The translations under genes and the position numbers were made by a program. Positions 7,837 through 16,582 of a stretch of DNA of 64,000 nt are shown piece by piece (position 1 is the first letter of the stretch; every line of letters begins with the position of its first letter). The notes beneath the pieces were generated by a model, which ran no database searches, had not been told where the DNA came from, and saw only the letters and a program-made list of their open reading frames with translations. This stretch comes from CAWEWH01 sp963812775 (GTDB lineage: Bacteria > Pseudomonadota > Alphaproteobacteria > Rhizobiales > Beijerinckiaceae): positions 496,001 through 560,000 of the forward strand of contig CAWEWH010000007.1 in the NCBI GenBank assembly GCA_963812775.1, written 5' to 3'.

Positions 7837-8783
7837 AAGCCCGTCTGTGCATGCTCAGCATGCTACTTTTCACATCGGCCGCGGAAGCGCAGTTCGCGAG
7901 CCAAGAAGTGCATTCCTTTCAGTCGGCAAATACGGCGGCTCCCGACTTTCTCGCAGGAAAAAAGGGCACGCCCATTACGCTCGCAGGCCATCTACGCGTT
8001 CCGAAGGAGAGCGGTAAGCATCCGACGGTCGTGCTGCTGCACGGGTCTGAAGGCGTTGGTCCCTACAACGGGCCGGTGGGCGAGTGGTCACGCGTCTTGA
8101 ACGAGGCCGGTTACGCAGTCTTTATTGTCGACAGCTGGTCGGGTCGTGGATTGAAGAATATTGCTGCGGAGGCGGCGAGAGTAAGCCCTATATCCCGCAT
8201 ACACGACTTGGTCGGGGCACTCGACGTTCTTGCAAAGAATCCCCTGGTCGACGCCTCAAAAATCGCAGTCATGGGCTTCTCGCATGGGGGGCCAGCGGCT
8301 CTTTACTCCAGCCTAGAGCGATTTGCGAAATTGTTCAGCTCGGATGTCCGCTTTGCCGCGCACATTTCAATATACGGACCCTGTAATATCACCTTCCAGC
8401 AGGATGAAGATGTCACCAAACCGGTGCTGATGTTGCACGGTGCCGCTGACGATTGGGTGCCCGCGGCTCCATGCCGTGAGTATGCATCTCGTCTCACAAA
8501 AGCAAGCAGGAACGCCCGGTACATCGAATATCCGAATGCGCACCACGCCTTCGATGCACCAGCCTGGGCACAGTTGACGAAACTTGCACAAGGTCTCTCG
8601 CCTCGCAGATGCCGTCTTGCCGAAAGCGAAGGTGGCGTCGTTCTTAATGTAGAGACGAAACAGCCGTTAGGTCCTTCCGATCCTTGTCTCGAGCGTGGTG
8701 TGACGCTGCACTACAACGAAGCGGCGACGAAGAAAGCGCACGCCGACGTCCTCGCGTTTTTGAAAAACGTGTTCGGACAGTAG
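7833..8783 (+). CDS. Exported dienelactone-hydrolase-like alpha/beta hydrolase
   Basis: The product is 316 residues with a signal peptide (MKARLCMLSMLLFTSAAEA, cleavage after AEA). The alpha/beta-hydrolase core shows VLLHGSEG (oxyanion region), nucleophile Ser in GFSHGG, acid Asp in GAADDWVP and His in NAHHAF. Classical dienelactone hydrolases use Cys as nucleophile, so Ser here points to a general esterase or carboxylic ester hydrolase. Two Cys pairs and the leader indicate a periplasmic enzyme. Four-base overlap with the upstream gene makes it the last member of the sigma operon. The next 270 bases hold no supported gene. Confidence 0.85.
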   Translation: MKARLCMLSMLLFTSAAEAQFASQEVHSFQSANTAAPDFLAGKKGTPITLAGHLRVPKESGKHPTVVLLHGSEGVGPYNGPVGEWSRVLNEAGYAVFIVDSWSGRGLKNIAAEAARVSPISRIHDLVGALDVLAKNPLVDASKIAVMGFSHGGPAALYSSLERFAKLFSSDVRFAAHISIYGPCNITFQQDEDVTKPVLMLHGAADDWVPAAPCREYASRLTKASRNARYIEYPNAHHAFDAPAWAQLTKLAQGLSPRRCRLAESEGGVVLNVETKQPLGPSDPCLERGVTLHYNEAATKKAHADVLAFLKNVFGQ

Positions 8784-9054
8784 TCCATCACGCACTGCGA
8801 GCTGGTCGGTGCCGAATTTGGGGTGGCCGGCAATTCGCTTCCTGGTTTCGCGAGGCCGTCGCGATTCAACGATCAGATAGTTGTTGGCGTGCGTGAGCCG
8901 GCATCTCGATGTCGGGCTGGCGCGCCAACCGTCAGCAAAGAACCGGCACATCGACACACCAAGCCAGCACGGAATCTGCCCTTGAAACGCTAACAATGAG
9001 ATGGGGTAAGGTGACGATGAAGGTCAGTGCCAGCGAAAGCATCAGGGGGTGACC

Positions 9055-9348
9055 ATGCAAAGGGTGGGTGCCGTCTTGGGCTCTGCACTATTCTTTGTGG
9101 TTGCACCGTGTGTGCTCGCAGGGCTGATCCCGTGGTGGATGACGGGCTGGGAATTTCGGCCGCCGTTCTTCGACCTGCAGGCGACGCGCGCGGTCGGGAT
9201 GCTGTTGATCGCAGCCGGTCTGCCCGGGCTCATCGACTCGTTTGCGCGCTTTGCGTTGCAGGGTCTGGGTACGCCCGCGCCGATCGCACCGACGCAGAAC
9301 CTCGTGGTGACGGGTCTCTATCGCTACGTGCGCAATCCTATTTGCTAA
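9055..9348 (+). pseudogene. Truncated isoprenylcysteine methyltransferase-like protein
   Basis: This 97-residue frame is closely similar to the first 97 or so residues of the complete gene at 9379-9894: GSALFFVVAP, IPWWMTGWEFRPPFFD, FARFALQGLGTPAPIAP, LVVTGLYRYVRNPI. It then stops at a TAA one codon after the conserved RNPI, where the intact copy continues RNPIYIA. The methyl-donor-binding half is missing, so it is probably not catalytic. It looks like the remnant of a tandem duplication. A GTG six bases upstream is an alternative start. Confidence 0.8.
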
Positions 9349-9378
9349 GCTATTCTTGTCGGGGCGTGGGAGCACGCA

Positions 9379-9894
9379 ATGTCGAGAGCAATTGCCGTCT
9401 TGGGCTCCGCTCTGTTCTTCGTCATTGCGCCGTTGATGCTGGCAGGCTTCATCCCTTGGTGGGTCACGCATTGGGAATTTCGGCCCGCTTTTTTCGGCGT
9501 CGATCTAACCCGCATCCTCGGCGGTATATTGATCGTCGTCGGAGCACCGGGAATTGTGGATTTATTTGCCCGTTTTGCGCTGGACGGGCTGGGAACGCCG
9601 GCCCCGATCGCGCCGCCACAAAAGCTCGTAGTGACGGGCCTTTATCGCTACGTGCGAAATCCGATCTACATCGCGGTCGTCGCAGTCATTTTTGGTCAGG
9701 CCCTTTTGTTTGGTGACTTGCGTCTCCTCTGGTACGGCGCGCTACTCTGGCTTTTTTTTCATGTCTGGGTGGTGATGATCGAAGAACCGACGCTCGAGCA
9801 AACATTCGGCACGGAGTACGAGAGCTTTCGGACTAATGTGCCGCGCTGGAATCCGCGGTTGACCGCAAGGGGCATAGCGGAGAGTGAACCGTGA
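9379..9894 (+). CDS. Isoprenylcysteine carboxyl methyltransferase (ICMT)/PEMT-like membrane methyltransferase
   Basis: This is a 171-residue membrane protein with about four hydrophobic helices. The carboxyl half has the family signature GLYRYVRNPIYIAVV, then EEPTLEQTFGTEYESFRTNVPRWNP, in which the E-E and R-x-P-R-W residues bind the methyl donor. Bacterial members of this family methylate small lipophilic or thiol substrates; the true substrate is unknown. A GGGAG motif precedes the ATG. A truncated paralogue sits immediately upstream. Confidence 0.88.
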   Translation: MSRAIAVLGSALFFVIAPLMLAGFIPWWVTHWEFRPAFFGVDLTRILGGILIVVGAPGIVDLFARFALDGLGTPAPIAPPQKLVVTGLYRYVRNPIYIAVVAVIFGQALLFGDLRLLWYGALLWLFFHVWVVMIEEPTLEQTFGTEYESFRTNVPRWNPRLTARGIAESEP

Positions 9895-9985
9895 ACAATT
9901 GGGTCCAACTTTCCTCGGACCACCCTCAGGTGGGACACACCTCGCGACCTATGTTGTTGATTTTATCGCGTTCTGAAAGGTGCGG

Positions 9986-10061
9986 TGGTGCCCAGGGGCG
10001 GAATTGAACCACCGACACCGTGATTTTCAGTCACGTGCTCTACCAACTGAGCTACCTGGGC
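9986..10061 (-). tRNA. tRNA-Phe (GAA)
   Basis: Read on the minus strand, the 76-base gene has a seven-pair acceptor stem (GCCCAGG/CCTGGGC), D stem GCTC/GAGC, anticodon stem CGTGA/TCACG with anticodon GAA (plus-strand positions 10026-10028), T stem GGTGG/CCGCC with TTCAATT loop, discriminator A, and an encoded CCA. It lies downstream of yacG, its usual rhizobial position. Its last 12 bases before CCA recur at 3511-3522. Confidence 0.98.
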
Positions 10062-10195
10062 GACCGGCGGCACGGGAAAAGCCCGCGATCCGTTGGTGGG
10101 CGGCCTTATAGAGAGCGCCCCGCGGCCTGTCCAGCATGGGCCCGATGCTGTGCAATTGCCGCAGCGGGTGCCCGGCCAAGGGGCGAATGGCGCCC

Positions 10196-10420
10196 TCAAT
10201 GGCGCCGTCCGCTCTCCTCGCCTTCGCCGCCGTCCTCCTCGGACGGATGCTCGTCGTCCGGCTCCGCCGGCAGCGCGTAGCTGCCGGAGAGCCAGCGATG
10301 GAGGTCAACGTCGGCGCAGCGCTTCGAGCAGAAAGGCCGCCATTTGTCGTCAGACGGCTTTTCGCAGATGGGGCAGGGGCGCTTGGCGCCGGCGCCGCCG
10401 TTGCTGGGGTTGTTGCTCAT
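10196..10420 (-). CDS. yacG: DNA gyrase inhibitor YacG (zinc-binding)
   Basis: The 74-residue product has the zinc-binding pattern CPICEKPSDDKWRPFCSKRC, followed by ADVDLHRWLSGSYALP, both diagnostic of the YacG family. YacG binds GyrB and blocks DNA binding by gyrase. The carboxyl tail is acidic (EPDDEHPSEEDGGEGEE). It follows maf on the same strand with a 16-base gap, the usual arrangement in rhizobia. Confidence 0.95.
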   Translation of the reverse strand: MSNNPSNGGAGAKRPCPICEKPSDDKWRPFCSKRCADVDLHRWLSGSYALPAEPDDEHPSEEDGGEGEESGRRH

Positions 10421-10436
10421 AGGCCCCCAACGTTCG

Positions 10437-11114
10437 TCAGGCGGCCGTGTTCAGCCACGCGAGCCGCACCGGAAAGCCCTCGCCGGCAAGCAGGCTCACC
10501 GTCTCGTAGAGCGGCAGCCCGACGACGTTGGAATAGGAGCCCACGAGCTTGACCGCGAAGATGCCGGCGAGGCCCTGGATGGCATAGCCGCCCGCCTTGC
10601 CCCGCCATTCGCCCGACGCGAGATAGCTTTCCATCTCGTCGCGCGACAGGTTCTTGAACCTGAGCCGCGTCTCGACGACGCGCTCGCGGAAGGCCTCCTT
10701 GGGCGTGACCGCGATGACGGCGGTATAGACACGGTGCGTGCGCCCGGACAGCAACCTGAGGCACGCCGCCGCTTCGTCCAAAATCTCGGCCTTTGGCAGC
10801 ATGCGCCGGCCCACCGCGACGACGGTATCGGCCGCCACGATATAGGCGCCTTTGAGATCTTCCCGGCGCTTGACAAGGGCGAGGGCCGCCTCCGCCTTGG
10901 CGCGCGCCAGGCGACGCACATAGTCGCGCGGCTTCTCGTTGCGCTCCGGCGTCTCGTCGATATCGGCGGGGAGCAGCTCGTCAGCCTCGATGCCAGCCTG
11001 TTGCAGAAGCGCGAAGCGGCGCGGCGAGGCCGACGCCAGCACGAGCTTTGGCCGCCACTTTTCGAGCCGCGCCTCGGGCCGTTTGCTTCTTGCGGATGCC
11101 GATCGAGCCGCCAA
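10437..11114 (-). CDS. maf: Maf-like nucleoside triphosphate pyrophosphatase
   Basis: Maf proteins hydrolyse non-canonical nucleotides, usually dTTP/UTP or modified bases, to monophosphates. Visible motifs are LVLASASPRRFALLQQAGI, DIDETP, IVAADTVVAVG, and GYAIQGLAGIFAVKLVGSYSNVVGLPL. Length is 225 residues. The only reasonable start is the TTG at 11114, with GGAGG six bases upstream. No ATG or GTG lies between it and the first motif. infA, often found upstream in rhizobia, is absent; the upstream neighbour is an alpha/beta hydrolase. Confidence 0.92.
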   Translation of the reverse strand: MAARSASARSKRPEARLEKWRPKLVLASASPRRFALLQQAGIEADELLPADIDETPERNEKPRDYVRRLARAKAEAALALVKRREDLKGAYIVAADTVVAVGRRMLPKAEILDEAAACLRLLSGRTHRVYTAVIAVTPKEAFRERVVETRLRFKNLSRDEMESYLASGEWRGKAGGYAIQGLAGIFAVKLVGSYSNVVGLPLYETVSLLAGEGFPVRLAWLNTAA

Positions 11115-11225
11115 CGGGAGCCTCCGGGGCGCTTGAGGAACGAGATGTGCGCCATTTCCACCAGAACGTCCCGTCGGTCAACACGTGGGTTGCAAACGGC
11201 CAATATCGCGAGCCGGGCCGCGGCC

Positions 11226-12191
11226 TCAATGCGTGCGGTCTTTTCCGCCGCCGCTCTGGACCCCGGCGATGAACTGCGCGAGCCGCTCCAGCAGATCGTG
11301 TCCAGCGAGCAGCGGCGCGTGCCCCTGGTCCGGCACCACATGGGACGTGAGCCGCGGGTGGCGCTTCGCCATCTCGTCCAGGGTCGCCTGCGAGAGGATG
11401 TCGGAATTGGCGCCGCGCAACGCCAGAACCGGCACGCCTTTCAAGCCTTCGAACAGGTGCCAGAGCGGCGGCAACGGCGCGTCGAAGTCGATCGCCTCAA
11501 GGGTCTTCATCAGCTTGGGGTCGTAGTTGAGCTCGAGGTGCTTCTTGACGAGGCGCCAGGTCCGGCGCGCCATCGTCTCCCACTCCCCCTCGCTGAGCTT
11601 GGGGAACTGCGCGTCCATCATCCGCCTCAGGATGAGGCCGCCTTCGGCATGGTCGAGCGGCATCGGCAGTTTCCCCACATAGGCGCGAATGCGCATAACC
11701 CCCTTGCCCTCGATGATGGGACCCATGTCGTTGAGGATTGCGCCCTTGACAAGGGTTGGGCGCATCGCCGCCAGCGCCATGGTGATCAGGCTGCCTCGCG
11801 AGGTGCCGACGAAAATCGCCTCGTGGATCCCGGCGGCGGTGAGCACCTGAAGCGTGTCGTCGGCCTCGACGCGAACGTCGTAGCGGCGCCAGTCGCGGCT
11901 CCATTCCGAGTTGCCGCGGCCGCGACAATCGAGTGCCAGGACGCGGCGCGGCACGCCCCCGCCGCTGGAGAGATGGAGGCCGAGCTCGTGGAAGTCGCTC
12001 GCCGTGCGCGCCAACCCCGGCAGGCAGATGACGGGCAGGGCTGCCGCGTGGGGAGACCCATAATCTCTGGCGTAGAGCTTGAGGCCGTCGGCCGCCGAGA
12101 CACGAAGGTCGGAGAAGCCGGTCTCCTCGGCCACGGGCGCAGCCGCATCGCCGCTGTTGCGGGCTGTCGTCTCCTGCACGGCCTCCAGCAT
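11226..12191 (-). CDS. Alpha/beta-fold hydrolase
   Basis: The 321-residue cytosolic protein has the fold signatures ICLPGLARTASDF (oxyanion loop), LDCRGRGNSEW, nucleophile Ser in FVGTSRGSL, acid Asp in LRGANSDIL, and His in DQGHAPLL. The cap domain (about residues 165-255) is helical. Substrate cannot be deduced; family members include esterases and haloalkane/C-C hydrolases. It is on the same strand as maf and yacG with a 111-base gap, so cotranscription is possible. The 238 bases between this start and the slt end contain nothing recognisable. Confidence 0.88.
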   Translation of the reverse strand: MLEAVQETTARNSGDAAAPVAEETGFSDLRVSAADGLKLYARDYGSPHAAALPVICLPGLARTASDFHELGLHLSSGGGVPRRVLALDCRGRGNSEWSRDWRRYDVRVEADDTLQVLTAAGIHEAIFVGTSRGSLITMALAAMRPTLVKGAILNDMGPIIEGKGVMRIRAYVGKLPMPLDHAEGGLILRRMMDAQFPKLSEGEWETMARRTWRLVKKHLELNYDPKLMKTLEAIDFDAPLPPLWHLFEGLKGVPVLALRGANSDILSQATLDEMAKRHPRLTSHVVPDQGHAPLLAGHDLLERLAQFIAGVQSGGGKDRTH

Positions 12192-12429
12192 GTCTGCTCC
12201 GCGACCTACGTCGCATATCTAACGGCTGCTTTGCTGCGCTGCAACCAGGCGTAGTTCGGGTTACGCACTGCGGACCCTCGCTGCCGGCGGCGGCATGCCC
12301 GCGACCGACACGGAGATCCTGCGGAAGCCCTACGGCGGGATCGATCTGGCGCGCGGGGTTGCGGGACGCGCTCGTGGCGGTGCGCGCGGCGGCGAAGTGT
12401 TCAGGGTAGCCTTCGGGCCGTGGATCGGC

Positions 12430-14802
12430 TCAGCGGTTTCTGGCGCCGCGGCGCATGTCGCCCTCGATGAGCAAGGCCTCCTGGCCGCCGAGGCGATTGC
12501 GATAGACCTGCAGGTTCTCCATCACCCGCTGCACGTAGTTGCGCGTCTCGGAGAAGGGGATGCGCTCGACCCAGTCGATGGGGTCGATGTCGGCCGATCG
12601 CGGATCGCCATAGGCGGTGATCCACTTCTTCACGTTGCCGGAGCCGGCATTGTAGGCCGCAAAGGTCAGGATGTAGGAGCCGCGCCACTCGTCAACGAGA
12701 TGCCGCAGATGATCGGCGCCGATCTTGGCGTTGTAGGACGCATCGGTGGTCAGCCGCTTGACGTCGAAGCTCAGCCCGACCTGCTTTGCGGTGCGTTTGG
12801 CGGTCGCCGGCATGAGCTGCATCAGCCCCTTGGCACCCGCATGGGAGACGGCCTTCGGGTCGAATATGCTCTCCTGGCGGGCGATGGCATAGACCATCGG
12901 CTTTTCCACCGGCTCGCCGGCGGGCGTGAATTGCGGGATGCCCATGGTCGGGAACGCCACCGCGTCGAGAGGCTGGCCCTTCTGGGTGGCCGCCTTGCCG
13001 AACAGCACCATGGTGCGGGCGTCCTTGTAGGATGCCACCAGTTCGCCAAGCGCGTCGAGATGCGAGGCGTCGAGCCGCTGCGCCAGATCGATGAGCAGCG
13101 GCAGGGCGAGATCGGCCGCTCCCGCCTCGTAGAGCAGGCGGATGCCGCGAACGGCTTCGTACTTTTCGAGCGCTTCCAGATCGCCTGGCGGCGGGCGCCG
13201 CAGCACGAACTCGCTCATGCCGAGCTTGGTGCGCGCCAATTGCCCGTAATAGGTGATGGGATATTTGCTGGCGTCGCCGTAGTGGCGTCGGGCGGCATCG
13301 CGGTTGCCGGACAATTCGGCGGCGCGGCCCTCCCAATAGGCGACGCGCGCCACCGAGATCGGCGTCTCGGCGAATTCCTTGGCCTTGGCGAAATGCGTCG
13401 CCGCCTTGCCGGCATCGTTCAGGAAGCGCAGCGCGATCCAGCCGGCATGGAACTCGGCCTCGATCTTCTTGGCTTCCGTCTCGGCGCCGTGGCCGCGCAC
13501 CACGTCATAGGCCTTCTGCGGCTCGTTGGCGTCGAGCAGCTTGCGGGCGATGATGCGCCGCTCCACCCACCATTCATCGCCGTCGACCAGCACGGCTGGA
13601 TCAGGCGACACCGCGGCGAGGAGCTGCACGACTTCGTCGAGCTTGTTCTTGCGGCGCAGATACAGCACCCGTGCATAGGCATACGAGGTGTCGGACTTCA
13701 CCGAGTCCGGCACGGCATCGAGAAGCGCAAGGGCGTTCTTGGCCTCGTCGGCCACGGCGATGCGCGCCTTGGCGAGCGCCACATAGTCGGTACCCGCCCT
13801 GGCGGCGGCTCTCAGCGCCGCGCCATTCTCCTCCTTGAACAGCAGGCGCTCCATGCGGTTGCGGTGATCGGCCCGTGTCAGGCCGTCCTTGAACTCATCC
13901 GCGATGGCGGCTTCGAGCTCGCTGCCCATCGTGTCGTCGCGCCAAGCCGAGCGGATGAGGGCATTGGCCTCGCGCTCCTTGCTGTCCGCCTTCAAGACGC
14001 GCGCCAGCGCCACCTTGCCGGCCGCGCTGACCGGTTTCTCTTTGTCGAAAAATGCCTTGATGACCGTCTTCGGGCGCCGCTCGCGCAACAACGCCTCCTC
14101 GGCCCGCCGCCGGATCAAGGCGGCGCTCGGCCAGCGCGGATGCGCTTTCATGAAGGCTGCAATGCGCTCGAAGCCAATCGTCTTGCCGTTGGTGCGGATC
14201 GCCACCCATTCCAGCACGGCGCGCGCGCCGGGATCGGTGATCGCCGCCTCGGCGGCGTCGCCGCCCTTGATGTCGCCCTTGCGATAGAGGTCGATGAAGC
14301 GCTTGAGCGCGCTGCCGTCGGCCGGCGATGACGCCGGCGCCGCGAGGTCGAGCGGGGGCGGGCGCTTGAGGTTGCCCGTCATGTTCGGCTTGATGATTTC
14401 CTCGGCGTCGGGCGGCAGCGCGGCGAGTTGCGGGCGCACCTGTTGCGGCTCATCGGCGGCCCCGGCCTTGTCGGTCTTGTCGGGCGGCAGCGCCGCGAGC
14501 TGCTGGGACGGCTGCTGCGGCTGTGCCGCGGCCTTCGAGGCTTCAAGCGGCAGGAGGACTTTCGTCTCGTCCTGCGCGAGTTCCTGCAGGACACTACCGT
14601 CCGCCATGGCCGCGCCGGCCGAGTCGGTGCCTGTCGGGCTTCCCCGCGCGATCTCCACGGCCGTCCGATCGACGCGAGGCGGCTCGCGCAGCTCGACCAC
14701 CTCCACGGTGAGAGCCACCGCCGCGACGGTTCCCATGACGCCGAAGATCGGCAGCGACCGCTTCGCCGGCCGTGACCAGAAACGCAGCAGAGATTTCAGC
14801 AA
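12430..14802 (-). CDS. slt: Soluble lytic murein transglycosylase
   Basis: The 790-residue protein has a basic-then-hydrophobic leader (RPAKRSLPIFGVMGTVAAVAL), a Pro/Gln/Asp-rich linker to about residue 155, a long helical superhelix, and a carboxyl SLT domain from about residue 640. The SLT domain has catalytic Glu in ARQESIFDP, then SHAGAKGLMQLMPATA, AAYNAGSGNV and IPFSETRNYVQRV. It cleaves peptidoglycan glycan strands to 1,6-anhydro products in the periplasm. The frame begins with TTG preceded by GGCGGGG. The start is uncertain, because a later ATG falls inside the leader. It is divergent from dapA. Confidence 0.93.
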   Translation of the reverse strand: MLKSLLRFWSRPAKRSLPIFGVMGTVAAVALTVEVVELREPPRVDRTAVEIARGSPTGTDSAGAAMADGSVLQELAQDETKVLLPLEASKAAAQPQQPSQQLAALPPDKTDKAGAADEPQQVRPQLAALPPDAEEIIKPNMTGNLKRPPPLDLAAPASSPADGSALKRFIDLYRKGDIKGGDAAEAAITDPGARAVLEWVAIRTNGKTIGFERIAAFMKAHPRWPSAALIRRRAEEALLRERRPKTVIKAFFDKEKPVSAAGKVALARVLKADSKEREANALIRSAWRDDTMGSELEAAIADEFKDGLTRADHRNRMERLLFKEENGAALRAAARAGTDYVALAKARIAVADEAKNALALLDAVPDSVKSDTSYAYARVLYLRRKNKLDEVVQLLAAVSPDPAVLVDGDEWWVERRIIARKLLDANEPQKAYDVVRGHGAETEAKKIEAEFHAGWIALRFLNDAGKAATHFAKAKEFAETPISVARVAYWEGRAAELSGNRDAARRHYGDASKYPITYYGQLARTKLGMSEFVLRRPPPGDLEALEKYEAVRGIRLLYEAGAADLALPLLIDLAQRLDASHLDALGELVASYKDARTMVLFGKAATQKGQPLDAVAFPTMGIPQFTPAGEPVEKPMVYAIARQESIFDPKAVSHAGAKGLMQLMPATAKRTAKQVGLSFDVKRLTTDASYNAKIGADHLRHLVDEWRGSYILTFAAYNAGSGNVKKWITAYGDPRSADIDPIDWVERIPFSETRNYVQRVMENLQVYRNRLGGQEALLIEGDMRRGARNR

Positions 14803-15155
14803 ATCAGATGCCCCGCCTTGTTGACCAAGTGCCCAGCTACGCTCTCATGGGGGCGAACCCGTTTCCCAGTCTTGACCCGCCCGTCCACGAAATCCTCAAG
14901 CTCGAAATCCTCGAGCTCGATATCCACAAGCATCCCCTATGGGAGCTCCCCTTTCACGCAGCCGAAAGAGCCGCTAGAGTCGCTCAGGTAGCTTTCGGTC
15001 GCGTTACCGGCATTGATAATTCGCAGTGTCGGAACTACCCGAAGAACGGGCACTAACCCGAAGAAGTTGGGCAACAATATGCCCCGTCGCTCACTTATCC
15101 CGCTGCCCCCTGAACCGCACATTAACGGGGGTCCCAATCTCACAAGGCAGGCGCC
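14803..15155. other. Divergent slt/dapA intergenic region
   Basis: These 353 bases hold no supported gene. They must carry both promoters, but no box matched well enough to name. Two local features are visible: a run of alternating CTCGAA/CTCGAT direct repeats near 14895-14925, and a direct repeat CCCGAAGAA (about 15038-15046 and 15057-15065) upstream of dapA. A GGCAGGCGCC motif lies just before the dapA ATG. Confidence 0.4.
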
Positions 15156-16049
15156 ATGACCCGACATCGCGTTTTCAAGGGCTCGATCACGGCCCTGGTG
15201 ACCCCTTTCAAGGGCGGGGAGCTCGACGAGGCGGCCTTTCGGGCCCATGTCAACTGGCAGATCGAGAGCGGCACCCATGGCCTCGTGCCGGTGGGGACGA
15301 CGGGCGAGAGCCCGACGCTGTCCCACGACGAGCACAAGAAGGTCGTCGAATGGTGTGTCGACGAGGCCAAGGGCAGGGTGCCGGTTATTGCCGGTGCCGG
15401 CTCCAACAATACGGCTGAGGCGCTCGATCTTGCCCGCCACGCCGAGGACGCGGGCGCCGACGCGCTGCTCGTCGTGACGCCCTACTACAACAAGCCCAAC
15501 CAGGAAGGGCTCTATCAGCACTACAAGGCGATCAACGACGCCGTCGGCATTCCGATCATCATCTACAACATCCCGCCGCGCTCGGTCATCGATATGTCGG
15601 TCGACACGATGAAGCGTCTCTACGAGCTGAAGAACATCACCGGCGTCAAGGACGCCACCGCCAATATCGGCCGCGTCAGCGCGCAACGCGCCGCCATGGG
15701 CCCCGACTTCAACCAGCTCTCCGGCGAGGACAACACGGCCCTCGGCTACATGGCGCATGGCGGGCATGGCTGCATCTCCGTCAGCGCCAACGTCGCGCCG
15801 AAGCAGTGCAGCGAGTTCCAGGAAGCGTGCCTGGCCGGCCAGTTCGACAAGGCGCTGACCTACCAGGACCGTCTGATCCCGCTGCACACCAACCTGTTCG
15901 TCGAGCCCAACCCGGCGCCGGCCAAATACGCCCTGTCGGTCCTTGCCCGCATGTCGGACGAGGTGCGCCTGCCGATGGTCAAGGTCAGCGATTCCACCAA
16001 GGCGCAGGTGCGCGCCGCCATGGTGCATGCCGGCCTGATCAACGCCTAA
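15156..16049 (+). CDS. dapA: 4-hydroxy-tetrahydrodipicolinate synthase
   Basis: DapA condenses pyruvate with aspartate semialdehyde in lysine and diaminopimelate synthesis. The 297-residue TIM barrel shows GSITALVTPFKGGELD, the GTTGESPTL substrate loop, Tyr in VVTPYYNKPNQEG, IIYNIPPRSV, and the Schiff-base Lys in ITGVKDATANIG. SmpB follows after 14 bases, the standard rhizobial order, and slt lies divergently upstream. Confidence 0.97.
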   Translation: MTRHRVFKGSITALVTPFKGGELDEAAFRAHVNWQIESGTHGLVPVGTTGESPTLSHDEHKKVVEWCVDEAKGRVPVIAGAGSNNTAEALDLARHAEDAGADALLVVTPYYNKPNQEGLYQHYKAINDAVGIPIIIYNIPPRSVIDMSVDTMKRLYELKNITGVKDATANIGRVSAQRAAMGPDFNQLSGEDNTALGYMAHGGHGCISVSANVAPKQCSEFQEACLAGQFDKALTYQDRLIPLHTNLFVEPNPAPAKYALSVLARMSDEVRLPMVKVSDSTKAQVRAAMVHAGLINA

Positions 16050-16063
16050 CAATCGGAGCCGAC

Positions 16064-16537
16064 ATGGCCGCCGGCGGCAAGAGTGCCGTGCGCGTTGTCG
16101 CCGACAACCGCCGGGCGCGCTTCAACTACGAGATCGTCGAGACCTACGAGGCCGGCATCGCCCTCACCGGCACCGAGGTAAAGTCGCTGCGCGGCGGCAA
16201 GGCGACGATCGCCGAATCCTATGCCGGGCCTTCCGGCAACGAGATGTTCCTATTTAACGCCTATATCCCGGAATACCTGCAGGCCAACCGCTTCAATCAC
16301 GAGACGCGCCGGCCCCGGCGGCTGCTCCTGCACAAGCGGCAGATTGCCAAGCTCATCGGCGCCACGCAGCGCGAGGGCTTCACGCTCGTGCCGCTGAAAA
16401 TGTATTTCAATCTGCGCGGGCGCGCCAAGGTCGAGCTCGGGCTGGGACGCGGCAAGAAACTGCACGACAAGCGCGAGACCGAGAAGAAGCGCGACTGGGA
16501 ACGCGAGCGCTCGCGCCTGTTGCGCGAGAAGGGATGA
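16064..16537 (+). CDS. smpB: SsrA-binding protein SmpB
   Basis: SmpB binds tmRNA and delivers it to stalled ribosomes. The 157-residue product contains NRRARFNYEIVETYEAGIAL, LTGTEVKSLR, NAYIPEYLQ, HETRRPRRLLLHKRQI and a basic tail (GKKLHDKRETEKKRDWERERSRL). The ATG at 16064 follows the dapA stop by 14 bases, with CGGAG as ribosome-binding site. The tmRNA gene itself is not in this window. Confidence 0.97.
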   Translation: MAAGGKSAVRVVADNRRARFNYEIVETYEAGIALTGTEVKSLRGGKATIAESYAGPSGNEMFLFNAYIPEYLQANRFNHETRRPRRLLLHKRQIAKLIGATQREGFTLVPLKMYFNLRGRAKVELGLGRGKKLHDKRETEKKRDWERERSRLLREKG

Positions 16538-16582
16538 GCCGCCACATCCGGTTGGCTCTTCAATCGTCTGGGGGACCCTCAA

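Noticed and set aside
11115..11225. infA (initiation factor IF-1) upstream of maf
   Set aside because: I looked for the short conserved IF-1 frame in both strands of this gap and did not find it.
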